Source: Ananas comosus
Lineage: Eukaryota > Streptophyta > Magnoliopsida > Poales > Bromeliaceae
Direction: 5' to 3'
Assembly (NCBI RefSeq): GCF_001540865.1
Contig: NC_033628.1
Span: forward strand, 12,889,730-12,953,729
DNA length: 64,000 nucleotides
Each line of letters begins with the position of its first letter. Positions within the stretch are counted from its first letter, which is position 1. Below, one piece after another: positions 24,436-36,378 of the stretch. The position numbers were made by a program, and so were the translations under genes. The notes beneath the pieces were generated by a model. That model was given only the letters and a program-made list of their open reading frames with translations. It was not told the DNA's origin and searched no databases.

Positions 24436-24502
24436 AATCGACTTCGCAAATAGGGTATATATAACCCTATTTAATCAAAAAAAAAGAAAAGAAAAGAAAA
24501 GA
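24436..24502 (+). mobile_element. LINE/SINE-type 3' tail
   Basis: A hairpin TAGGGT-atatata-ACCCTA is followed by TTTAATC, an A-run and AAAAG repeats. The same order (hairpin with AGGG/CCCT, TTTAATC, poly-A) ends the LINE at 1740-1775. How far the element extends to the left is unclear. Confidence 0.5.
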
Positions 24503-25326
24503 TAATAATAATCATTGTTCATGCAATAGAATTGGGTGTCAATGACTAGTTTATACACATGTAGAATAGAGGTAGCTTCTTTACTTAAGCACAGATTAAT
24601 TTTCTGCAAACTCTGTGTGAATGAAGTCCTTGCACACCACAATATGACCGTTCATCGAAATGCTGGGTGTATCCTAACTCTCAACCCTCCAACCGGAAAC
24701 TAAAATATGCTTCGCCTTTTGATAAAAAACAAGATTAAACGGTGCATAGAAGAAATTTTTTGCATGATGAGATGTAACGGGAGAGGAGGAGAACGTTGCC
24801 ATTCAAAAGTTGTGGTGTTCCGCTCATTTCATGCATCGGAACTAATTATTAGCCCTATGAGACTTATGGTAGTTTGATGCTGCTTTATTCAGTTATCCAA
24901 AGAAAACAAGATGCTGGTGAATGTACTTAAAGGTTGATGTTTGCTTGTTTTGTTTTAATGGCACAATTTTTTTCCAAATTTGTTCCAAATGCATTGTCAT
25001 GCCATAGTTTGATCTTCTTTCCATTGATAGAAAATCTCAGGGTTTGAGGATATCATATTCTATCTCTCTCTTTCTACATATATATATATAGTATTATCGG
25101 TATTATCTTACATGCATGCCAATGTGATTGGTTTGGTACAGGAATGGAGAACTAGTTGGCAAGGAGGAGAATGTCTATATCTACTCATTAAAACCAGAGA
25201 ATAATGAAGGTTTCTTAGTGTAAAATATCTCCCACCACCTGTAAATATGATCCCCTCCTACCCTTCTCCATCAGTACTGCTTACATATATACCATTCCTT
25301 TGCATTCTCATTCTACAGAAGAAGCT

Positions 25327-27654
25327 ATGAAGAGCCTCTCCCTCCTCCTCCCTCTCTCTCTCCTCCTCCTCTTTGCCTCTGTTCAACACCCGAACAACGT
25401 GTCTGCCTCCACCGCCACCGCCGAGAAGCGGCTGGTGGAGAGGAGCTTCGCATTCCCTTCCCTCTGCGGTACTGGGGTCTCCGCATCGGACCTCGGCCAC
25501 CATGCCGGTTATTACCACCTGCGCCACACTCATGATGCCAGGTTAATCTAGATGTCCGATCAAAGCTTTCGATTCGTATGTTCCGACTAAGCCTGAGTGA
25601 ATTTGGTTTGATGTAGGATGTTCTATTTCTTTTTCGAATCCCGCGGCAGCAGGAATGATCCTGTTGTGCTATGGTTAAGCGGAGGCCCCGGCTGCAGCAG
25701 TTCACTGGCTCTGTTTTATGAGAACGGGCCCTTCAAGATATCAGACAACATGTCTCTCATTTGGAATCAGTATGGTTGGGACCAGGTATACCAAGTTGCT
25801 TATTAGTAGTGAGCATTAAAATTAAGCTAGCTAATTGAAACTTTAAATCACTAATACCACTTAACAAATCGAATATTTCTTTTGGAATGAACCGTTCTTC
25901 GCGTGCATACAGGCATCGAATATCATGTTCGTCGACCAGCCAACAGGAACCGGCTTCAGCTACTCTTCAGATGACCGCGACATTCGCTACAATGAAAAGG
26001 GGATCAGTAACGACCTGTATGATTTTCTGCAGGTAATGTGTATTATGTTGAACTGTATCTTTTCTTTTTTAATCTTTGCGCAGTTATGACATCTTTGGTT
26101 TTTTTTGTATTTAACCACCAGATGTGAGTGTCATATTCTTTCTTTTTGTCTCCCCCTACATTCAGGCCTTCTTTTCAGAACACTCGGAATATGTGAACAA
26201 TGATTTCTACATTACCGGAGAATCGTATGCTGGGCACTACATTCCTGCTTTTGCGAGTCGTCTTCACCGAGGAAACAGAAACAGCGAGGGCACTCGCATA
26301 AACTACTCTCAAAACCGATCTTCCTGTTAGTTTGATCTTCATATATTCTTTGGTTTTGCAGGGTTTTGCTATCGGGAATGGACTCACAGAACCAGCAATT
26401 CAATACCAAGCATATCCAGACTATGCATTGGATATGAGATTAATTGGTAAATCTGATTACAAAAGAATAAACAAGCTCTACCCACCATGCCAATCTCTCC
26501 TCAAATCTTGTGGTACTGTTTATGACTTTTCTGTTGCATTTTCAGATTCTACTTTTTATTTTTTAATGTGCTCCAATTATGTACTACGGAAATGAAGGTG
26601 TTCTAAGCAAATGCATGCCAACTTGTTCAATAACATGTACAATCATGCCTTCTTTTTTGTTAATGTAGATTCAATATCACTCCCGCCAATATGGCTTTGA
26701 TATTGCAGGGCCAACAGATCCTTCAACTTGCAGTTCTGCACGATTCAAATGCTATTCTATTTTTCATTCAATCTTGGATATCGCCGGAAACATAAATGTA
26801 TGTGGAAAATATGATCAATTTCTCTGTTGTCACATTGGATTTCACTTTTGATTCTCATTTTATGCTAACTGTGTTGTTGTTCTGCAGTACTATGATATCA
26901 GAAAGGAATGTCTCGGGAGTCTTTGCTATAACTTTTCGAATATAGAAAAGTTTCTCAATTTGAAGTCCGTTAAATCAATTTTAGGAGTTGAAAATAGGGA
27001 ATTTGAATTATGTAGTGATTCTGTGTATGAAGCACTGGAAGATGATTGGATGATGAACTATGAAGTGGGTATACCTGCACTTCTTGAGGACGGAATCAAG
27101 CTGCTGGTGTATGCTGGGGAGTATGATCTTATATGCAATTGGCTTGGTAAGCAAGAATATACTGGCTCTGCAATCAGTAAACTAATCATTTTTCTAACAA
27201 CTTAGCGACTAGAAAATGGTATTTCAATCAAGCATGAATCTTATTTCCTTAACGATCAGAATACATCTGAAAACCTGTACTTGTATCTTTCTCTTGTGTT
27301 CTTCCATGTTACATTCGCTGGCCATTGCCCGCAGGAAATTCGAGATGGGTTCGATCCATGAAATGGTCAGGTCAGAAAGATTTTGTCTCATCAACCAAGA
27401 TTCCGTTCATGGTGGATGGGGAAAAAAAGGGAGTCTTACAAAGCCATGGAGCTCTCAGTTTCTTGAAGGTGCAAATAGTTAGATCTTTACATCCGTTGAG
27501 TTGTTATTCTAAATTGGGATTTTAACTAAGCATGTTTGCGCAACAGGTTCACCGAGCCGGACATATGGTTCCTCTGGATCAGCCAAAAGCTGCACTTGAG
27601 ATGTTGAAGCGGTGGACGCAAGGAAAGCTTAATGAGATCCCTTCAAACAATTGA
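25327..27654 (+). CDS. serine carboxypeptidase-like protein (S10)
   Basis: Exons: 25327-25541, 25617-25785, 25913-26032, 26166-about 26310, 26362-26512, 26709-26797, 26888-27146, 27335-27468, 27547-27654. It starts with a signal peptide (leucine-rich, about 25 residues). The family block [21 protein letters not shown] forms the oxyanion region. The catalytic triad is visible: Ser in [12 protein letters not shown], Asp in [13 protein letters not shown], His in [12 protein letters not shown]. It resembles the SCPL47-49 group, secreted or vacuolar carboxypeptidases. All junctions fit in phase except the end of exon 4. There the expected INLK and its GT donor are missing after GTRIN, and reading on gives a stop at 26328, so this copy may be broken or carry a small sequence error. 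Confidence 0.9.
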
Positions 27655-28138
27655 TGTTACTCTAGAATAAATAAGTCTCCGTAGTCAAGAGAAAGAAAAT
27701 GTAGCATTGTTTAACCACTAATACTAACTGTGGAGCTAATTTATGTAACTATTTAGATTAGTCATCTATTAGAACAATAGAACAGCAGGGGAAGCAAACT
27801 CTGTTTCTAATGTTGCCAATACATTGATAAAGAACAACATACTGTGAAAATGTGCATATAAGAAGAACAATAATGAACTAAGTGTCAATTACAGCCACAA
27901 AAAAATACAGTGCAATCTCAGCAGTTACATTTTTTTTCTTTTTTAACTTTTGATAGTAACGAAAGGGCGTTTACACTTGCAAGACGATAAAGTAATATCA
28001 TAAAAATTAACTGTAAGCTTGAGTCAGCATTTGCTAAAGGAAGTTTTCATTGTAAGCTATGAAATAACGTTATAACAATTTAATGTATCTGTAGAGGCAA
28101 TTAATTGTTTTCAAGAGCAACTGAATCGTTCGTAAAAG
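27655..28138. other. spacer, no gene seen
   Basis: 3' side of the carboxypeptidase gene (probable 3' UTR) and upstream region of the next gene. No frame or repeat of note apart from a T-run at 27930-27944. Confidence 0.5.
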
Positions 28139-28666
28139 ATGAAAACTCCCTACTTATATGCCCTCTTATGCATTACATACTATGCAGCATTTCTTACCTT
28201 TGAATTTTCGAACAAAAAAGACAAGGATAGAAAAATGATTGAAATGCGCATTCGATTCCGCAGCCTACTCCACGCCGCCGTTGCCTTGATCCTTACAGTG
28301 TTGATACTGAGCGAAGGCAGCAGGGCAACGAAGTTCACAGCGCGAAACCTACGCCACCACTCTGGCCTGTGGATCCTCTGCAGTGGCAGGGATCCTCTGT
28401 GCCTTCCTTACGGACAAAGTGCTGAATTGCATCCTGAGCCTGGCGATATGGTGCCGCCGTCATGCGCCGGAGTGTACAAGCGCTCCTGCGAGCAAATCAA
28501 CTGGAAAGCTGAACCTGAGTGGAAATACTTTACCGTGTTCGAGTTGTTTATCGACGAGTGGAGGTGCTCAACAGGTTGCGAGTTCGAAGGAAGGGAGGAC
28601 GGATGGTACTGGTGGAATCCTGAAACTAGAATCTGGGATCGTCTCCGTCCGGTTCCTAGTATATAA
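28139..28666 (+). CDS. unknown secreted cysteine-rich protein
   Basis: A single uninterrupted frame of 175 residues. The first Met is at 28139. Inner Mets at 28235 or 28244 give a protein that begins directly with a classic signal peptide (basic start, then LLHAAVALILTVLILSEGSRA), so one of these is the more likely start. The mature part has six Cys (LILC-type Cys after HHSGLW, then PLC, PSC, RSC, RC, TGC), several Trp, and ends WWNPETRIWDRLRPVPSI. I do not recognise the family. Six Cys after a signal peptide suggests a disulphide-stabilised extracellular protein. It could instead be a lineage-specific or spurious gene; the signal peptide and long frame argue for a real one. Confidence 0.5.
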   Translation: MKTPYLYALLCITYYAAFLTFEFSNKKDKDRKMIEMRIRFRSLLHAAVALILTVLILSEGSRATKFTARNLRHHSGLWILCSGRDPLCLPYGQSAELHPEPGDMVPPSCAGVYKRSCEQINWKAEPEWKYFTVFELFIDEWRCSTGCEFEGREDGWYWWNPETRIWDRLRPVPSI

Positions 28667-29500
28667 AAGCTCGGTCGGTTAGAGCGAGCGAGCATGGCAA
28701 TAATAATGCCGCTGTCAATGAGCTTATGCAAGTCTCAGGACTAGCAATATCTTACGTTTGTCGATATTTTTCAAGTCTTCAGTACTCAAAATGATCAGAA
28801 ACGAGCGGATGTAACCTGAAAAGAATTGAAAGATGAATAATCTGAGCAACTATAGGTTCTGGCCAGTTAAAGAAATAAAGCCTCAAGACATTCTCAAATC
28901 TATGCGATAAATTTGTGCAATTGGCACGCCAAGCAACTGATTTTTCAAATAAGTTCCTACAAGCTACTAACCCACCTACGTTATTCTACTTCAACGAACA
29001 AACAAATGTTTTGATTTCTATATGGCCCTTTAATAGCCCAATTTCTAGTACACAAAAACATTGAAGTCATCTCGGAAACACTAGGGTCCGCATTGTCAAT
29101 CTCCTTGATCAGGATAAGATATCAGCCTCTTAAAATCAGAAAAAAAAAAAAAATCAAACAATCAATTCCAAGATGAGAGTACTAAAGACGTGGAATCCTA
29201 CGGACTGTGTCATTGCGCAGAGAGCAAGTTGATCTCTACAACAAGAAGAGAACCATGAGATTACTCAAGAAGAGAACAAAACCTGTAGGATTCAAAAGAC
29301 ATAAACATACAAATTTAAAGTCTCGCAATAATAAAGGCAAAAGGATGAAAAATCTTAAAAAAATTGTCTTTCACCTCAAAGTCCATAAGCGTAACAATTA
29401 GCTCAAACACCATAAAACAGTCAAAAAAATTTAACTTCCATACAAGTTAAAACAGGTTCGACTATACTATCTTTGCCACGAGCAACAGCGAAGGGAAGCT
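28667..29500. other. spacer, no gene seen
   Basis: AT-rich region between converging genes, probably holding both 3' UTRs. A Lys/Arg-rich 64-codon frame at 29207-29401 looks like chance in A-rich DNA. Confidence 0.5.
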
Positions 29501-32500
29501 TCACTCTTGATCCAAATCGAACGCAACAACCTCCTCGGTAACGTCCAACACCTCTTCCACTTCCACCTCTTTAGCCTCGTACTCTTCCTCCTCGTCGCTC
29601 GCCTCTCCGTCCCTAAGCTGAACCCGAAGATCCCTCTCTTCCTCATGCAGCTGCTTCCACTTGCTCACCCACCCTTCCCATTCCTCCTGCAGCATCTTCC
29701 TCTTCTTCCTGTCCTGCTCGCTCAACTGAAGGGACACGTCCTGGTCCTCCGCCTCGTACTTCTTGCTGTACTTCCTCAGGTTACGGGAAATCTCCTCCTC
29801 TTTCTCCGCGCTCAGGAGGGACGGTGGCCTCGGGCGCCATAGGAACTGTTTCATCAAGGTTAAAAGAAAATGATATTCAATGTGTAGAGATCTTCTGAAA
29901 TATGCTTGGCTGACATATGAACAGAGGTATATATATTATAATAGAAAGCAATGAAATTTAGGAAGTTAAAAATAGGTGATGTACAAGTACCAATAATCGA
30001 TATTTTAGGAGGGCAAAGTGCAAACAGTGATATTTATAAGGGGATTTCCACTTAGTTAGCCTTTGGAATAGTGTATAGAATGTAAAAACTAGAAGGTCGT
30101 ACCTGAAAGAAGTGATCCTTTGGTATCCTGTAAAGCAGCTTTCCATTGAAGGACCATATGTAGAAACCATTCTCCATCTCATGGACTGAAGTGACCGAAG
30201 TCGCAAGATACCTACAGCATACCAAGGTTCAATGCACATACTAGGATTCACTAAATATTTAAAGAATTGTTGAGGCGAAAAAAGAATGACATGCGCCTCC
30301 TGAACTATAAGCTGCTCCGGTATAAAGCATTTAACTTCAAATATTATTAACAGCCTCTTACTTTTACTGTTTTGGGATTTAAGAACATCCGTCTGTGTTA
30401 ATGGATTTGTTATTGGAACAGAGAGCACTTTTTAGTATTCAAATCGCAGTCAAATGTTATCACGTGTACTACTTCCAATTCCTCGGTATAAATCTACTTG
30501 TATGAATGAAAGTGCTCAAAATAAGAAAAAGTAAAGAGGATCATTAAATAAAAAACTACTAATTAGGTGTCTATATCAAAACAATCAATAATTGGAGAAA
30601 TCACTGTATTGTTTACGGCAAACCGACAAGAGTAATATTCATGATAATAACTCAGAAAACTACCTTCCAGTGGGATCCCACTCAATGTCAGTGGCCATAA
30701 AATGCTCTCCTGTGGCCATTGTCTCCAACTCATCGACATTGTAGAATTCCAATTGTCCATTGAACCCCTTCAGCCCAGCAAGCACAATGAACCGGCCAGC
30801 AGGTGACCAATAGAGAGCATTAGCTTGCTTAGCCTTGAGAGTGGTAAGCTTAGAGACTCGTCCTGTGTTATTAGCTGTTTTCATCGAGTAGAAGCTTACA
30901 TCGGGCCGGGGCCCATCTCCATGAATAACGGCAAAACGATGCCCTTTGGGCTCCCATGCAAAGGCAACAATCTTATCATTCTTATTATCAAGCTCGAGCA
31001 CCTCGATTGGGATGTCTCTTTCCTTAATGCGGAAAAGCTCAAAGCCTGTGTAGGTGCTCTTCTTTGTCTTAGTGTATCTGTCGACCTTAACAGCGAGGTA
31101 CTCTCCATTGCTTTGCCAATACATCTTGCAATCACTGACGCTAAAGAGGTTTTTCTGCCTCAGTTCCTCTTTGCCCGGGATCTGGACAAGACTTACCTGT
31201 TTAAGGAGAAGCAAACCTCTTAATTTACCATAAAACACATGCCACTTACCATACCATAGCAGTGCCCCCAAAAATGCACGAGTGATTTTCATAAAATGCC
31301 CTTTCAAAATGGCATTTTGAGGGTTCACATCAGTGATATATCAAATTTTTGAGAGGTTATACATGAAATTTTGATGTTTTAGAGGGATTTTGTATCAACT
31401 AGCCCCTATTTTATATAATAATTACCAGTTCCAAACTTTCTGGAAGTTTCACTTACCCTGGCAGGTTGATTTCCACCACCTAATTCAGGAACAAATAGGG
31501 CTAATATAGGGTCGGCAGGGGACCAGCTAAAGTCCATAACATTTTCCACCTTCAAGGACTTCTTATCAATAAGAGTAAAAGTCTCGGTTTCATAAACAGA
31601 GATCATGTTCTTCCCAATTCTCGCGAAATATTTGTCATCTCTTCCACCGCCCCACCTACGAAATTACAGCACATATAGTATGACCAGCATTTAGATCCCA
31701 AATAATTCAGTTAGTTTCTGCTACAATCTATCATAACCATATTTATGTCTCACCTAAAGATGGGCCACGAAATACCAGAAACACCTCCGCTTCCACCGGT
31801 CAAAAATTCATCCGCATTTCCCTTAAAATCTCGCATAACTTTTCCAGTCCTCACATCAAAGATGTTCAGCACAACTCTCTATATTAAAATAATTAAGATA
31901 TTAGAGGTGACCGACAAAACCAAGAAGGAAAAAAGAAAAAAAAAATAGAGCAAAATTGCTTACGTGGGTATCACGGGGATTGCTGGGTTCATGGCTACTA
32001 TATGTGATCAAGTACTTCTCCCCAGGAGAGAAATCAATCAGTTTTACCTGTTAACAAGGAGATTTTAATAACAGTACATTAAATTACAAACGAATTATGA
32101 AAATTCAAATTTCAAAAGTAGATGACCTGTGGATGGGCAAAACGCATCAAGCGATTAAATGTAGTAGCACCTCCCCAAACAGCAGCACCCTGCCGATGGA
32201 CTGTAGCCAAGTATGTTCCGAGAGGGGACCATTGAACAAAACTGTCAGTCCAGTACTGGCAACAAGAAATGAGAAGACTCTTAATCTTTTTTTTTGTGGC
32301 AAAGGTATGGTAAAAAAAGAACTGAAAAATAGGACATATAACCAAATAGACAGGGAAATGCATACATAAGATTTAGTTGAGAAAAAAAAATGATTACAAA
32401 AATATATATAGCCATGCAATTCACTCTGAAATCTGAAAATGAGCCCACAAAGACATGAATAGGCTGGAAAGCTTCATCCTATAAGTTCAGCAAGGCACTT

Positions 32501-34278
32501 TATCCTATAAGTTCAACAAGGCAAATACTAAGTCCATCATGTCCATCAGATATGCCTGAGTTTTACGTACGATAAATATCAAAAAGCAGATAATATAAGC
32601 AACCAAAACTGCAGAGCAATACAATTAAATTTGAAGCAACAGCAAATCAAGTATTTCAATAGAATGCAAACAGGCGTATCTGCAGAAAAGGTAACAAACA
32701 TGAAAACAAATTCAGGCACATCTGGTTAGTTACTGTTCCAACATAAAAACCTAGGGATACAAAAAATGCAACCTTCATGACATGATGTGGATGCTCCACA
32801 CTCCACATACTTCTAATGTGACCATAGTACAATATAAACTATAAAGCAACCATAAGGATAAAGATGATAATCAAACATAAAATCACCAGCCCTGAGATCC
32901 AATAAAAACCTTGAAAGTAGCTAAAAGCCAGCCAAATATGATACACATCGAATTATAGTACACATAATTAAGAGGTAACCGTGAAGTCTAGTGAATTTAG
33001 TGGACATGATCAAAAGTTATAATTACATAAGAAAGAAGTCGGTAGGTATAAAGGACCTCCATACAAAAAGAAAAACCTACCTGACGATGGTACACAAGCT
33101 CAGGCATCAACTGCCGGGCATCATTCCAAAAAACTTCAGTAAATGTACCAGCACGGATGGCAAACTGATCTCTAGCTTTCTCATCAGTTAGCCATTGTTG
33201 TAGATTTTCCTGTCATAAAAGATAAAGCAAATTTTGAGACACGGCAAATCTTAAACATGAACCAGGAAACAAGTATTTATAGTCCATTTAAGAAACAATA
33301 GGTGACCGTACGAGCACACATAATAATCCTACCAAAAGGATCATTTCAAGATTAACATTCAGCAACAAAATACATGTAGGTACTGAAGCAAAACCAATCA
33401 CAAGAAAGGATACAATAGACGCTTACCCCGGGTGTGTACGGCGTAATTTCGGCAGGAGTCCACTCATCAGGGACCTTCATATACTTCTCAAAGTCATCAA
33501 ACATGTTCACAGCGAATATATGAGATTTGTCCAGCTTATACCCATGAGTCTTTTCCCTAGCAAGCTCTGCTTCCTAGTGTTACAACAATCGTAGGAAAGA
33601 ACAAACAAGTAGATATCATCGAATACACATTAAATCTTAAGTTTTATGAATCAACAAAAACTGGGCAACTTTTTTGATCCTACAACAGATCGTTAACACA
33701 ATAGAAATAAAAAGAACAAATTCGGTGCTAGTAAATAACCTGAGGGGTGCTATACTCTATGAAGCAATATCCTAGGGTTTTTTTCGTTTCTGGGTTGACT
33801 GGCATCCATAGCCCCCCTTCTTTAATCACCCCAATCTGACTATAGATCTTGCGTACAACACCCTCAAGCTTCTCAAATTTCTCCGGAGGGACTACAGGGA
33901 GATTATCCACAACTATTATGTTTCCGAATCCCGCTTCGTATTCTGGTGGGTCCTCCTCCTGCAGAACCTCCTCATCATCGCTGCAAAAAACCGATTTTTT
34001 TACTTAGGGACGCTGGATAATTACGTTTATAGCACAAAATATACCAAAAAGGGCGATATCAACCAATTTCTAGTGACTATAGCGGAAACAGAAAAAAAGA
34101 ATTAGATATGAATCAGCCATGAGGTTAGGGTTTGGTTTAGTAATATCCAAAAATACCTTTTGATGCCAAAATCTTCGCCAGGAGGAACTGTGATCGAATC
34201 CAAATCAACAGAAGAGAGATCAATCCCAAAGATCTTGGCTTGCGCTTCAATATCCTCCATGGAAACTACTTCTGCCAT
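29501..34278 (-). CDS. EIF3B: eukaryotic translation initiation factor 3 subunit B
   Basis: Eleven exons in phase: 34157-34278, 33740-33980, 33427-33573, 33081-33209, 32127-32255, 31964-32047, 31754-31878, 31457-31655, 30664-31196, 30103-30211, 29501-29845, giving 720 residues, normal for plants. Order: acidic N-terminus, an RRM at about residues 55-140 (NIIVVDNLPVV, LGYCFIEYSTPQEAELA), then a nine-bladed WD40-like propeller (SFVQWSPLGTYLATVH, MDFSWSPADPILALF, AFAWEPKGHRFAVIHGDGPR, WSPAGRFIVLAGL, DIEWDPTGRYLAT). A charged C-terminal helix (RKKRKMLQEEWEGWVSKWK) binds partner eIF3 subunits. The protein is a core scaffold of eIF3 on the 40S ribosome. The gene looks complete and intact. Confidence 0.97.
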
Positions 34279-36378
34279 CTTCTATTGCTCCAGTGGTGAT
34301 ACTAACTACTGAAAACGAATCAAAGAGCGAAAAAAGCGAGCAAGGAAATTATAAGACTCGCAATTTGAGAATTAGGGCACAAGGAGAGAGAGATTGATAT
34401 AGAGATTAACCATCCAGGTCACCGAGAAACCCTAGTTTTCCAGGGTTTAGGGTTCGCGATCGCGCTCGCTCGAAACGTGAGATCGGGAGGTTCGGGGAGG
34501 GGCGGCCACCGTTATCGAAGGGGAAGAGAGAAGGGACTCGACGTGAGAAACCCTAGGAAAGAAGGGAACGAACCAGACCGGGAACATAACCCACGGAAAA
34601 AGCGAACCGGGTCAAAAGAAACCAAATATGTCGGTTCGGTCCGGTTTTATTGTAACTTGGGTTCAGCAGAACGGCTCTATAAAACCGTAATTTCCGACAA
34701 GTTGCATTGGGTTCGGTTCGAAACTGCCCGACCCAACCCAAACGATGACTCAAATTTAGTTACCAAATTTGGGATCGGCTTGTAGTATGATATGTTGAAA
34801 AGATACTTATCCAACTGCAGTTCTGTTCCATCCAAACACATATCTCATCAATGGATTGTAGCATGCTATTTTTTTCTCTAAAAAAAAAATAACAATAATA
34901 GATGAATGGGAGGTTGAAGTTGTGAGGTGTGGTGATACCGAAGGTCACGACTCATTTAATAAATAGATGTGTTGTATAGCTACTGATTTACTTTTATTGT
35001 TCGGTCTGAAACAAATATAATTATGATTTTCTAACATGATAAGAGAGTGTGTTATATATTTCTTTGTTAAGTAAAAAATAATATTTTCATTTTTCCGAAT
35101 GCATTAAACTTTTGAGGTTAATGAAATCGTGTATCGGTATTGACATATCTCTCTAATCTTTGAGTACAATTTTTAATACCGTTTACTTTCTGTTAGCAGT
35201 TTATTTTTGTTTACTAATCTTTTTACTTTGTACTCTTAAATACCGATAAATCAATAGAATCTATAGTGAATCCTTCAAAAACAGAAATGGAATGCTTCTT
35301 CCTCGTTGCTGAATTATTTATTTAACTTATTAATTTCATATCTAATAAAAGATTTTTTTTTCTTTTTGATTCCTTGACCCAACATATCCGTCAATGCACT
35401 TTGGGATACAATTTTCGGTACCAGTAGCACTTTTTTTTTGCAGATAAAAAATATAAAAATATATTTTTATATTTTTCGATTGACCTATAAAAAATATATC
35501 ATAACTTACCAGTCATGATATAAAAAACATAATATTATATATAAAAATAAATAAATATTTATTCATCATATTTGCAATTTATCCGCATTCCCAAAGTAAA
35601 TAAGACACGCAAACCACCTTCCGCAGACAAAATAGCCGGCCACAGCGGAGGGGAACTTACGATGCAGTACAACGCTGTCCTTTGCCAGCAACAGCAGCCC
35701 AACGATTCCTCCGCTTTTCCCGCGTCCCTTTTCCCCCGCTTCGCCCGGCGAGGAACATCAACAACACGAAGACGAGGAAGAAGAAGAAGCCCCAGACCCT
35801 GCTCGACTCTCTCGAGCAGCTTCTTCCAGGTTCGATCCATCCTCCTCATCTCTTTGCTGTGATCCTCGATCGGCTTACTCGGGTACGATCGATCGATCGA
35901 TCGATCGATCGATGTCCAATTTGTTTGTTTGATCACATCTCGTTTTTGTTGGTAGAGTTGGTTTTACTTTGATGGATCGAGGGTTTCGGGGGGAGATGGG
36001 ATTTAGGGTTTGAAGCTGATTTGGTGGGGATTTAGTGGAAGTTGTGAGCTTGGTTCGTGAAGATCTGAGCTGCGTGAGTTAAATTTGGTTTTTGTTTGGT
36101 TTCTTTTTGATCCGGTTATGAATGATGGAGTAAAACTCGTTAATTGAGATCGAAATGAGTTGCTGGGATCAGAAATTTAGCGGTTTGAGGCGTTTTTATT
36201 GAGATATCACTAGTATTCGATACATAAGCCAGTAGATATGGTAGATTTTGGGTGCGTAGAGATGCATTTTATGGTTTAATTGAGAATTCCTTGGTTGTTC
36301 GAATTTATTGTTTCAAACAAGTGCTCAGTAAGTATCGTCTTTTTTGTTCTGATTTCTCTTTTTTCTGTTTTCAGGTTC
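34279..36378. other. divergent promoter region and 5' UTR of the methyltransferase gene
   Basis: 34279-34560 is the 5' side of eIF3b. The middle (34800-35570) is AT-rich and empty. 35590-35830 is GC-richer and is probably 5' UTR exon 1 of the methyltransferase gene. The main coding exon begins with the acceptor tttcag|gttc at 36374/36375. No coding frame of note. Confidence 0.5.
35886..35911. repeat. (GATC)n microsatellite
   Basis: About 6.5 perfect GATC units in the 5' intron or leader of the methyltransferase gene. The unit is self-complementary and rich in Dam/MboI-type sites. Confidence 0.92.

Larger units (their letters stand above)
23428..25326. other. intergenic between PIG-P and SCPL genes
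   Basis: No coding frame of note. Holds a (CT)n run (24188-24239), a retroelement-like tail at 24436-24502 and an (AT)n stretch at about 25077-25090. A possible TATA word (acatatatacc, near 25274) lies about 50 bases upstream of the carboxypeptidase start codon. Confidence 0.5.

Noticed and set aside
29207..29401. 64-codon Lys/Arg-rich frame (ribosomal-protein-like look)
   Set aside because: Composition follows from A-rich DNA, the frame lies in a probable 3' UTR, and no family motif is recognisable.
31240..31410. Hairpin (aaaatgcc/ggcatttt) in an eIF3b intron as a microRNA gene
   Set aside because: The 8-bp arms with a 10-base loop are too short for a microRNA precursor; more likely a MITE remnant.
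34477..34785. 102-codon frame upstream of eIF3b
   Set aside because: Lies in the divergent promoter/5' leader, is Arg/Gly-rich from GC bias, and has no domain; better explained as non-coding.
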